Positions 1 through 7,386 of a stretch of DNA of 64,000 bases are shown here, piece after piece (positions within the stretch are counted from its first letter, which is position 1; each line of letters begins with the position of its first letter). Source of the stretch: Colwellia sp. RSH04. Lineage in GTDB: Bacteria > Pseudomonadota > Gammaproteobacteria > Enterobacterales > Alteromonadaceae. The notes under the pieces were generated by a model. That model made no database searches. It saw only the letters and a list, made by a program, of their open reading frames with translations, and was not told the origin of the DNA. Position numbers and translations under genes: made by a program. Location: positions 682,001 to 746,000 of the forward strand of contig NZ_QXIO01000001.1 in NCBI RefSeq assembly GCF_003545765.1, in the 5' to 3' direction.

Positions 1-108
1 AGATAAAAGATCAACACCTTTTTCGCTTAGGCTTTTAGCAAACTCAACAATACCTGTTTTGTCAGATACACTTAAAAGTGCGCGTTTAATTGGACGTGGA
101 TTATCCAT
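1..108 (-). CDS. purH: PurH, bifunctional IMP cyclohydrolase/AICAR transformylase (N-terminal fragment)
   Basis: Only the first 36 codons are in the window; the gene runs off the left edge. Translation from the ATG at 108 gives [20 protein letters not shown] followed by a [16 protein letters not shown] stretch, the typical start of PurH, in the IMP cyclohydrolase (MGS-like) domain. PurH carries out the last two steps of purine synthesis in the cytosol. It lies downstream of fis in the same orientation, as in many relatives. A hairpin terminator at 211-230 separates it from fis, so it probably has its own promoter. Confidence 0.9.
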   Translation of the reverse strand, partial: MDNPRPIKRALLSVSDKTGIVEFAKSLSEKGVDLLS

Positions 109-210
109 TGTTTATTTACCTTATAATGTTTAAATACTAATTCTTTATTGCTGTGTTTAGCTCATTTCATTTGGACTTATAACCAGAAAACACAGAGCAT
201 ATAAACGATA

Positions 211-230
211 AAAGCACCCGAGGGTGCTTT
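211..230 (-). terminator. Rho-independent terminator after fis
   Basis: The sequence AAAGCACCCGAGGGTGCTTT is a perfect inverted repeat (stem of 8-9 bp). It begins 18 bases past the fis stop codon, and on the minus strand it is followed by a short T-rich run. It would end the dusB-fis transcript before purH. Confidence 0.8.
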
Positions 231-248
231 TATGTTAAAAAGTCGATA

Positions 249-536
249 TTAGTTCATACCGTATTTTTTTAATTTCTTACGTAATGTTCCGCGGTTAATG
301 CCTAACAAGTTTGCTGCACGCGTTTGGTTACCGCGCGTATACTTCATTACTTCTTCAAGCATCGGTGCTTCAATTTCACTTAATACAAGGTCATACATGT
401 CATCAACATCGTTACCATTTAATTGTGATAAGTAGTTGCTGATAGCTATTTTCGCTTGAGTACGCAATGGTGAAGTTTTAGTTTGCGTTTGAATATCGCC
501 AGTAATAAATGGAGAAGAAACATTTTGTTCGAACAT
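249..536 (-). CDS. fis: Fis, nucleoid-associated DNA-bending regulator
   Basis: A 95-residue protein, close to the 98 of E. coli Fis. The C-terminal third carries the Fis-type helix-turn-helix: [20 protein letters not shown] at about residues 73-92, ending KKYGMN. Fis is an abundant growth-phase regulator that bends DNA and acts on rRNA promoters, recombination and chromosome structure. It follows dusB with a gap of about 59 bp, the conserved dusB-fis operon. The start ATG at 536 gives a normal N-terminus beginning MFEQN. Confidence 0.97.
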   Translation of the reverse strand: MFEQNVSSPFITGDIQTQTKTSPLRTQAKIAISNYLSQLNGNDVDDMYDLVLSEIEAPMLEEVMKYTRGNQTRAANLLGINRGTLRKKLKKYGMN

Positions 537-595
537 ATGATATAACTCTTTGTAAATTAAATAATTGTAAAAAATAAATAGCGTTTAATTAGCTA

Positions 596-1603
596 CTAAC
601 CAGTAAAGCCATCTAGGAATAAGTTAAGGGCGTCAAGTTGGTCACTCTCTGCCTCTAACCCATTAAATTTTGCTCTAAACACCTTGCCTTGATCCTCGGT
701 AAAAGATTCACTAAACCCCTCATTTAACGCAGAGAGTGTTTGTATATACCAAGACACATGCTTACGGGCGAATCGCACACCCTTAAAATCACCGTAAAAC
801 TGATGCAACTCATTAACATGAGCTAACACAATGGCACGTACTTCATCCAATGAAGGCGTTTTCAACTTATTGCCTGTGGCTAAGAAATGATTAATTTCTC
901 TAAAAAACCACGGACGACCTTGAGCACCACGACCAATCATAATGGCATCAGCTTGGGTGTGATGTAATACCTGTTCGGCTTTTTCAACCGTGGTAATATC
1001 ACCGTTAGCCACTACGGGTATTGAAATAGCCTGTTTAATTGCTTTAATCGTGTCGTATTCCGCATTACCTTTATAAAAGTCATTACGTGTTCGACCATGT
1101 ACTGCTAATGAAGCAATACCGTTATCTTCAGCAATTTTTGCTATTTCAATGCCATTGCGGCTATTTTCGCACCAACCTGTACGAATTTTTAACGTCACCG
1201 GTATATCTACCGCTTGCACCACAGATTTAACAATTGCTTCAACCTGCGTTGGCTCTTTTAATAGCGCAGAACCCGCTAACTTTTTATTTACCTTTTTTGC
1301 TGGGCAGCCCATATTAATATCAATAATCTGTGCGCCATTCTCAGCATTAACTTTTGCAGCAAAAGCCATTTCTTCAGGGCAACTACCAGCAATTTGTACT
1401 GACTGAATTCCTGCTTCTTTGCAATGCACTGTACGTTGTTTAGATTTATCGGTATTCCAAACTTTAGGATTAGACGAAATCATTTCTGAAACAGCTAAAC
1501 CTGCACCTAACTGACAACATAATTGCCTAAAAGGTTGATCAGTAATGCCTGCCATTGGAGCAAGTATTACCTGACTATTTAATTGATACGGACCTATCTT
1601 CAC
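596..1603 (-). CDS. dusB: tRNA-dihydrouridine synthase B
   Basis: A 335-residue FMN-dependent TIM-barrel enzyme that reduces uridine to dihydrouridine in tRNA. The N-terminus carries the family motif APMAGITDQPFR, the catalytic cysteine lies at about residue 100 in NMGCPAKKV, and the KIRTGW and VHGRTR motifs follow. It is upstream of fis in one operon. In many gammaproteobacteria prmA is directly upstream; here prmA is 7.7 kb away because of the inserted block at 1885-9198. The ATG at 1603 gives the usual MKIGPYQL start. Confidence 0.96.
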   Translation of the reverse strand: MKIGPYQLNSQVILAPMAGITDQPFRQLCCQLGAGLAVSEMISSNPKVWNTDKSKQRTVHCKEAGIQSVQIAGSCPEEMAFAAKVNAENGAQIIDINMGCPAKKVNKKLAGSALLKEPTQVEAIVKSVVQAVDIPVTLKIRTGWCENSRNGIEIAKIAEDNGIASLAVHGRTRNDFYKGNAEYDTIKAIKQAISIPVVANGDITTVEKAEQVLHHTQADAIMIGRGAQGRPWFFREINHFLATGNKLKTPSLDEVRAIVLAHVNELHQFYGDFKGVRFARKHVSWYIQTLSALNEGFSESFTEDQGKVFRAKFNGLEAESDQLDALNLFLDGFTG

Positions 1604-1884
1604 ACTGTTGCTTTTTTGAGCTGCTAGTCAAAAGGGCGCTAAGTTTACGTGTTTTTTTTTCAATTGGAAAGCATAGAATTTGAACAATTTTTAACTTTTT
1701 TCCACTTTTTAATGTTGACATTTGCCAAAGTTTTAAAGTGGATACAAAACGTACAATTACTTAACAAATATGTTGACATTAGTCACAAAAAAGTCTTTGA
1801 AGTATTTGCTCGAATTAATAGCTACATTATGGCAAGGTAAAGGGCTAGAACATTCATGCTAAGTTAATAAAATACAATAAAATT

Positions 1885-3276
1885 ATGCATACATCATTAA
1901 AGTTACCCATCACTAATGTATATGGAAAAGGCGATTACAGTGTTGTAATACATTTAGGCAGTGAACAAGCCCCCGTTAATTTATTGCTTGATACTGGCAG
2001 TAGCACTCTAGTAGTAAAAGAAGGAACTTATCAAACAAAGCATGACAAACAATTAACACCTTCGGCAATTGCCCAAGAAGTTAATTATGGTATTGGCGGC
2101 TGGAATGGGCCAATTATAAATAGCAGCATTACCTTAAGTGACTATGATTTAGCAGATAAAAATAAATTGGGAGTAAACCAGTTATCTCTCACAAAAGGCG
2201 CTTTTGCGGTTACTGCTTCGACTGAGCAAGTTGCTACCTTTGGAGATGCCGACGGCATATTAGGTTTAGCTTATCACCACCTTAATAAAAGTTTTAATTT
2301 AAGTAGTTACTTTGAACAGCAAAACATTACCCCTGCCTCAACTTACCCTTGGCCATTTACTAAAGAAACAACCACGTCGCCTAGCAGTATAGATTTAAAA
2401 GCGTTTAAACAATTTCTATGGCAACACCCTGAACACAATATTCAGCCTTTTTTTACCGTACTAGAAGAGGAACATTTAATCGCAAACAAGTTTGCTTTTT
2501 ATAGCAAGCGCTCAAGTGTCTTTGTTGACAAAGCCAATAAAGATATCAACCTAGCTACCGCAACCAAGGAAGAGATAGAGCCACTCATTCAGTTATCTGA
2601 AAACCAAGGTGCGTTAATTCTTGGCGGCGGCGAAGAGCAAACGGAGCTTTACCAAGGTACTTTTCAAAATGTAGCCGTGTCGCACGATGTTTATTACAAC
2701 CTTGAACTTGTCTCTGTACAAGTTGGCAATAAGCTCGCTATAAAGGCAGCACCACTTGAGCAAAGCCATGTAAAAAGCTATTTCACTAACGCCATTATTG
2801 ATACAGGTGCTGGTGCGGTGGTATTAACCGCTGAAATTTATAAGCAAGTCATTAAAGACTTAATAGCGACAAACCCAAGTTTTGAGGCTTTACTTACCCC
2901 TTTCAAAGATTACAAAGAACAATATACCGGTATTGATGCCAGTTTAATTAATTTAGCGCAGTGGCCAACCATTTACTTTAATTTTATTGCTGAAGCCGAC
3001 AAACAAACGAAAGCCGTAGATGCAAACCAAAGCGCAGAAACCGCACCGCTTGATAAAGAACTCATTAAACTCGCCTGTCAACCTGAAACCTACTGGCAAA
3101 TAAACACCCCTAAGTATGGTAAAGCATGCTTTAAGTTTTTAAGCCAGTTACCGCAATGGCCTAACCAATCCATTATTGGTTTACCTTTATTAAATAATTA
3201 TTATGTGATTTTTGATCGCAGTGAAGATACCAATGGCGTCGTTAAGTTTGCCGATAAAACAAACAGTTGCCCTTAA
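1885..3276 (+). CDS. Pepsin-like (family A1) aspartic protease, shewasin type
   Basis: A 463-residue protein with the two catalytic motifs of eukaryote-like aspartic proteases: LLLDTGSSTLVV (Asp36) and IIDTGAGAVVL (Asp306), spaced as in the two lobes of pepsin. The family is rare in bacteria; shewasins of Shewanella are the known examples. There is no signal peptide or propeptide: the N-terminus MHTSLKLPITNVYG runs straight into the first lobe, so a cytoplasmic location is likely, as reported for shewasins. It ends 55 bp upstream of the borosin methyltransferase on the same strand, so it could be co-transcribed; a role in peptide maturation is an inference only. The second motif, DTGAG, differs slightly from the usual DTG[ST]. 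Confidence 0.85.
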   Translation: MHTSLKLPITNVYGKGDYSVVIHLGSEQAPVNLLLDTGSSTLVVKEGTYQTKHDKQLTPSAIAQEVNYGIGGWNGPIINSSITLSDYDLADKNKLGVNQLSLTKGAFAVTASTEQVATFGDADGILGLAYHHLNKSFNLSSYFEQQNITPASTYPWPFTKETTTSPSSIDLKAFKQFLWQHPEHNIQPFFTVLEEEHLIANKFAFYSKRSSVFVDKANKDINLATATKEEIEPLIQLSENQGALILGGGEEQTELYQGTFQNVAVSHDVYYNLELVSVQVGNKLAIKAAPLEQSHVKSYFTNAIIDTGAGAVVLTAEIYKQVIKDLIATNPSFEALLTPFKDYKEQYTGIDASLINLAQWPTIYFNFIAEADKQTKAVDANQSAETAPLDKELIKLACQPETYWQINTPKYGKACFKFLSQLPQWPNQSIIGLPLLNNYYVIFDRSEDTNGVVKFADKTNSCP

Positions 3277-3331
3277 AAGGTGTTACTAATAAAGGGTAAA
3301 TCTGATATTTTAGCATTAAGAATAGTCAATC

Positions 3332-4168
3332 ATGGTAATGAAAGTAATGTCAGGTAGTTTAACATGTGTCGGTACAGGCATGACTTTAGGGGCGCACGTA
3401 AGCCCAATCGCACTAAGCCATATTGAACATGCTGACGTAGTATATTCACTAATGGCCAATGGTTTTGCACAAAAATGGTTAGAAGGTATTAACGATAACG
3501 TCCATAGCCTGCAACACTTCTACGAAGAAGGTAAAAACCGCAATATTACCTACAACGAAATGGTTGAAGCCATTTTAGACGCCGTGCGCGAAGGTAAAAA
3601 AGTGGTTGCCGCCTTTTATGGACACCCCGGCGTTTTTGCCTGTGTTGCCCATCGCGCCATTAAAAAAGCCAAATTAGAAGATTTACCTGCTAGCATGGAG
3701 CCAGGAATATCAGCAGAAGATTGCCTGTACGCAGATTTAGGTATCGACCCAGGTAATACTGGATGTGCACACTTTGAAACCAGCCAGTTCATGTTCTTTA
3801 AGCGCAATATTGATAACTCAGCCCATTTAATTTTATGGCAAGTGGCCTTAGCGGGTGATAAATCCTTAGGCAAGTTCTCTACAGGTAAAGCTTATCGTCA
3901 AGTATTGGTCGATTTATTGTTAGATCACTACCCTGCTGATCATCAAGTGATTTTATATGAAGCAAAAGGTATTGCTATAGATACCATGCGCGCCGATAAA
4001 ATTACGCTTACAGAATTGGTTGATGCTGAATTGCACATGCATACCTCACTGGTGGTTCCGCCAAGTAGAAAAATGCAGCCTAATGAAGAGATACTTGCTA
4101 GGTTGGCGCAAATAGATAAAAAAGAAGAGCGCGCTAAAAACGGGCCTAAACTGACATTAGTGCTATAA
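3332..4168 (+). CDS. Split-borosin type peptide alpha-N-methyltransferase (tetrapyrrole methylase fold)
   Basis: A 278-residue SAM-dependent methyltransferase of the tetrapyrrole-methylase family. From memory it strongly resembles SonM of Shewanella, which methylates backbone amides of a separate precursor peptide (split borosin). Visible motifs are the SAM loop CVGTGMTLGAH (about 12-22), IEHADVVYSL, NRNITY with Arg70 and Tyr74 in the region that holds the catalytic Tyr/Arg residues, YGHPGVFACV (96-105), MEPGISAEDCLYADLGIDPG and ASQ/TSQFMFF. It is not a cobalamin or siroheme enzyme: it lacks partners and matches the borosin branch. Three ATGs lie at 3332, 3338 and 3347; the last gives MSGSLTCVGTG, the closest match to the family start. 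The GNAT gene follows after 19 bp and two candidate precursors lie 0.8 and 2.9 kb downstream. Confidence 0.9.
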   Translation: MVMKVMSGSLTCVGTGMTLGAHVSPIALSHIEHADVVYSLMANGFAQKWLEGINDNVHSLQHFYEEGKNRNITYNEMVEAILDAVREGKKVVAAFYGHPGVFACVAHRAIKKAKLEDLPASMEPGISAEDCLYADLGIDPGNTGCAHFETSQFMFFKRNIDNSAHLILWQVALAGDKSLGKFSTGKAYRQVLVDLLLDHYPADHQVILYEAKGIAIDTMRADKITLTELVDAELHMHTSLVVPPSRKMQPNEEILARLAQIDKKEERAKNGPKLTLVL

Positions 4169-4187
4169 ATTTTAGTAGAGATTTTGC

Positions 4188-4757
4188 ATGCACAGTTTTA
4201 CCACAAAGCGCTTGCTTATCCGTCCTTTCATACAGGAAGATGAATCGCTGTATTGTCAGTTATTTATCGATGAAAAAGTCATGCGCCACTCTGGTGGTGT
4301 TATTAAATTAGAGCAAGCCCAAAAGAACTTTGCTAACTCACTAAAAGCGATTAAAAAAAAGAAAAAATCAGTATTTAATTGGGCAATAGTTGAAAAAGAA
4401 AGTCTCGAGGTAATAGGCTTTCAAGCCTTGTCATGGCTAAAACCTAGTCACCCCCCTAAACCCAATAAAGAAGAAATCAATCAAGTAGAGATTGGCATTA
4501 TGTTATTAACTAAAGCTAACGGAAAGCAATACCCCGAAGAAGCCATGGGTGCCTTAATGGAATATGCCTTTAACTACCAAAATATAGATAGGATAAACGC
4601 CTTTTATGCTAGTAAAAACCTAGCTACCAAGCGTTTTCTAAAAAAGTTACAATTTACTTTTGAGCCAACCCTACAACCCACAAGAGCTGAAAATGGCTAT
4701 CAATATTTTGATAAACCCCAATGGCAGCAACGGTTAATCACTAACGTTATTGACTAA
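4188..4757 (+). CDS. GNAT-family N-acetyltransferase (RimJ/RimL-like)
   Basis: A 189-residue protein starting TTKRLLIRPFIQEDESLYC, the usual opening of the Acetyltransf_3 group. It has a central beta strand QVEIGIMLLTKANGKQYPEEAM, in which the acetyl-CoA loop should lie, and the C-terminal signature NAFYASKNLATKRFLKKLQF. It starts 19 bp after the methyltransferase, so the two are surely one transcript. Acetylation of the borosin peptide, for example of Lys side chains or the N-terminus, is possible but unproven. A poly-Lys patch (KKKKK) lies near residue 58. Confidence 0.8.
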   Translation: MHSFTTKRLLIRPFIQEDESLYCQLFIDEKVMRHSGGVIKLEQAQKNFANSLKAIKKKKKSVFNWAIVEKESLEVIGFQALSWLKPSHPPKPNKEEINQVEIGIMLLTKANGKQYPEEAMGALMEYAFNYQNIDRINAFYASKNLATKRFLKKLQFTFEPTLQPTRAENGYQYFDKPQWQQRLITNVID

Positions 4758-4945
4758 ATTTTTATATTTTTCTCATAAGAAAACAGCCCAAAGTTTAGAT
4801 AACCACATTTAAAATAACATCCCGAAAAACACGTTGCTAATATAAGACAAAATCTGCTACTTTTATTCAACTATTCAGTAGTGATACAGTTTTGTAACTC
4901 ACTAAACTATCAGTTGAGATTACGCAATAAAAATGGAGTAAACCT
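4758..4945 (+). other. Intergenic region upstream of precursor peptide 1
   Basis: 188 bp between the acetyltransferase and the first small peptide gene, AT-rich. No hairpin terminator or clear promoter consensus could be called by eye. An internal promoter is plausible, because precursor peptides of RiPPs are usually made in excess. The ribosome binding site AATGGAG at about 4932-4938 lies 7 bases before the peptide ATG. Confidence 0.3.
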
Positions 4946-5188
4946 ATGAATAAAGTAGTAGAAATTTTAACAGAAATGGCTCAGAATTCGTCATCAGATA
5001 TAGAGCAATTAGTCACGCAAGTAACCTCTGAACAGGCTGAAGCAATTATCAAGAAAGATATTACTAGTTTAGAGCGTCAACTAGATATCTGTCCTGATAT
5101 TAAATGCTTTATTATACCTGCTGAAGACGATGAACCTTCAGAAAATGATAAAGAAGAAACTGAGAGCAAATCATTAATTAATTTTTAA
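4946..5188 (+). CDS. Candidate split-borosin precursor peptide 1
   Basis: An 80-residue peptide with a helical N-terminal part (VVEILTEMAQN, then TSEQAEAIIKKDITSLERQL) that resembles the borosin-binding domain of SonA-type precursors: a Thr-x-Glu-Gln turn, a helix, then an Asp and a Leu-containing helix. After it come PDIKCFIIPAEDDEP and an acidic, Lys-rich tail ending LINF. The hydrophobic CFII segment lies where SonA carries its N-methylated residues (YLVIS), so it is the likely core. It shares IPAEDDEP and the C-terminal NF with the peptide at 7094. A GGDEF gene follows after 13 bp. Its role as methyltransferase substrate is inferred from this architecture and from the methyltransferase upstream. 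Confidence 0.75.
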   Translation: MNKVVEILTEMAQNSSSDIEQLVTQVTSEQAEAIIKKDITSLERQLDICPDIKCFIIPAEDDEPSENDKEETESKSLINF

Positions 5189-5201
5189 GTAAAGTAATTT
5201 T

Positions 5202-6974
5202 ATGAATAGTAATAAACTTAATGTGTATATTTTTAATTTACTTTTATTGCTATTCCCTGCTTTATTAATTGCTAATGATCTAAATGACATGTTACTAGAA
5301 GCAGAGGAAATTAAAAGTAATAACCCTGTAAAATTTTCTTCGTTACTCGAAACTCTAAACACTAAGTTAAATAGCCTTTCAAAACAACAAGCCAATCATC
5401 TAAAATATCTTAATGCATATGAAATAGCATTTGCGGGAGACACAACAAAGGCTATTGCTATTTTAAAAGACATCATAAATTCTGACGCAACCCAACTAAT
5501 TAAATATCGCTCTCGTCTCTCTATTATTAATTTTCACGGGTACGACAGAAACTGGGCTGACGGTTTATCTAATTTAAAAGTACTACTTGAAGAACTCCCT
5601 AAAATCAATAACGAGCAATACCAAAAAGACGGCCTAGCTTTAGCGGCAATGTTTTATAATCAAATAGGCCAGTACTCTTTAGGGTTAACTTACGCAAATC
5701 AGCTAGAAAACCAAACAAAAGATGCTAGACAAAATTGTCTAGCTAAAATGTTTAAATTTGAATCAATTTTTTACACCACAGATTTAAAAGTTAACCCTAT
5801 AGAAATTAACTCGGCAATAAAGGCTTGTAATTCTGAGCCAATAGCAGCAAATTTACTTCGTACTTATGTCGCTGAAATGCATATTGAGGATGAACAGTTT
5901 GAAAGTGCCAACACATTATTATTAAAGCATGTCCATGAAGTTGAATCAGCAAAATATGTTAGATTAATTGTAAGGTTTTACTCCCTAATTGCTGAGACAT
6001 ATTTTAAACAAAGTGACTTTGAGCGCAGTTCTCTTTATTCTAAAAAGACCATTGAAAAAGCTATTAATATACCGACGACTCAAGGTGTTATCAATGCATA
6101 TAAATTTCTCTATCAGATAGCAAAAGAACAAAAAGATTTCCCTACCTCACTGCTTGCTCACGAAAAATATTCACAACTAAATCAACTGCATACAGATGAA
6201 ATAACAGCCAAGCACTTTGCATATCAACTTGCAGAGCATAAATCACTTGAGCAACAAAGTAAGATAAGCTTACTTAACGAAAAAAATACTCTACTCGAAA
6301 CAAAACAAGCCTTATCAAAAGCTGAGGTTGCAAACACCCGCTTAATAGTTATGGTGCTAATTATCAGCCTGTTGCTATTCACCTTCTGGGGCGGGCGTTT
6401 ATACAAAGCCCATAAACGTATAAAAGAATTGGCCGAGTTTGATGCCTTAACGGGTATATTTAATCGTGGTCACTTTACTCATGTAGCTACAAGTGCACTA
6501 AGTTATTGCAAGAGTGCTAAGCAAGATTTAAGTGTTATTATGTTCGATTTAGATCACTTTAAATCGATTAATGATATGTATGGTCATGCTACCGGTGATT
6601 GGGCGTTAAAAGAAACCATTAAAGTATGTCAAAATGTGGGGCGTAAAAATGATGTTTTTGCTCGATTAGGGGGGGAAGAATTTTGTATTTTATTACCCAG
6701 CTGTCATATTCGAAGTGCCGCTTTAGTCGCTGAACATTGTAGAAGTGCCATCGAAGATATTGTTACCGAGGCTTCAGGTCATGACTTTAAAATAACCGCT
6801 AGCTTTGGCATCACAGATGCTAAAACCTCTGGATTTGAATTAGAAAAACTCCTCGCTGATGCTGATGAAGCAGCCTATGACTCTAAAAAATCGGGTAGAA
6901 ACCGTATTACCGTATTCACAATTAATGAAGAGCCCGAGCAAAAACAATTAGATAACTCGTGGAGTATTTCATAA
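5202..6974 (+). CDS. Membrane-anchored TPR-like sensor diguanylate cyclase (GGDEF), copy 1
   Basis: 590 residues. An N-terminal signal or anchor (VYIFNLLLLLFPALLIA) leads into a helical, TPR-like periplasmic region (about 30-340), a short coiled coil, a transmembrane helix near 380-400 (LIVMVLIISLLLF), and a cytoplasmic GGDEF domain. The active motif is GGEEF (490-494), and RKND five residues before it fits an inhibitory I-site (RxxD). It should therefore make c-di-GMP and be feedback-controlled. The family context suggests the periplasmic part senses a ligand or partner. It follows precursor peptide 1 by 13 bp, so they are co-transcribed. Its C-terminal 60 residues are nearly identical to those of the copy at 7387-9198. 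Confidence 0.88.
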   Translation: MNSNKLNVYIFNLLLLLFPALLIANDLNDMLLEAEEIKSNNPVKFSSLLETLNTKLNSLSKQQANHLKYLNAYEIAFAGDTTKAIAILKDIINSDATQLIKYRSRLSIINFHGYDRNWADGLSNLKVLLEELPKINNEQYQKDGLALAAMFYNQIGQYSLGLTYANQLENQTKDARQNCLAKMFKFESIFYTTDLKVNPIEINSAIKACNSEPIAANLLRTYVAEMHIEDEQFESANTLLLKHVHEVESAKYVRLIVRFYSLIAETYFKQSDFERSSLYSKKTIEKAINIPTTQGVINAYKFLYQIAKEQKDFPTSLLAHEKYSQLNQLHTDEITAKHFAYQLAEHKSLEQQSKISLLNEKNTLLETKQALSKAEVANTRLIVMVLIISLLLFTFWGGRLYKAHKRIKELAEFDALTGIFNRGHFTHVATSALSYCKSAKQDLSVIMFDLDHFKSINDMYGHATGDWALKETIKVCQNVGRKNDVFARLGGEEFCILLPSCHIRSAALVAEHCRSAIEDIVTEASGHDFKITASFGITDAKTSGFELEKLLADADEAAYDSKKSGRNRITVFTINEEPEQKQLDNSWSIS

Positions 6975-7093
6975 GTCCATTTTTATCAACATTCAAGGTT
7001 GACCAAAAGGTTCATTAATTAAATTGATTTGATTACCATTTTACTGTTACTTTAGCTTTCTTAACACTCCACTATTAAAGGAAAGGAAAGGAA

Positions 7094-7363
7094 ATGAGTA
7101 ATATTATTAATACTCTTGAGTTATTAGCTAGTGATGCTTTATACACTAATGATGGCAAAGTTATTGAGTTAATTAGCAGTTTGAGCATAGAACAAAAACA
7201 AAGAGAGGCTATCTTAGAGAAGGATAGTGATAAATTAGCAAAAACAATTTCTGATCTTCCAGATATTAAAGCTTTCGCCCCTGTTATTCCTGCTGAAGAT
7301 GACGAGCCCGAAGAAGCGGAAGATGATAAAACAAAAAATATTAACCACGCAGTTAACTTTTAA
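7094..7363 (+). CDS. Candidate split-borosin precursor peptide 2
   Basis: An 89-residue peptide, paralogous to the one at 4946. The N-terminal helical part (INTLELLASDALY, VIELISSLSIEQKQREAILE, KDSDKLAKTISDL) has the borosin-binding-domain look. PDIKAFAPVIPAEDDEPEE follows, with a very acidic tail ending NHAVNF. The likely core AFAPVIP differs from CFIIP in copy 1 and carries prolines, which would limit methylation sites. The ribosome binding site is striking: three tandem AAAGG units (about 7078-7092) just before the ATG, consistent with strong translation. A GGDEF gene follows within 25 bp. Confidence 0.75.
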   Translation: MSNIINTLELLASDALYTNDGKVIELISSLSIEQKQREAILEKDSDKLAKTISDLPDIKAFAPVIPAEDDEPEEAEDDKTKNINHAVNF

Positions 7364-7386
7364 CGCTCTGTTAGGTGTTTCACATA

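Noticed and set aside
1149..1406. An 85-codon plus-strand frame inside dusB
   Set aside because: Antisense shadow of dusB; no ribosome binding site or domain.
1649..1840. A 63-codon frame rich in Phe and Leu upstream of the pepsin-like gene
   Set aside because: AT-rich intergenic DNA gives such frames by chance; no supporting signal was found.
1840..1862. Sigma-54-like GG...GC before the pepsin-like gene
   Set aside because: The spacing is eleven bases instead of ten and the boxes do not match.
3332..4168. Reading the methyltransferase as a cobalamin or siroheme enzyme
   Set aside because: It shares the fold, but its motifs match the borosin branch and no tetrapyrrole gene adjoins it; the siroheme gene is 6.7 kb away past other units.
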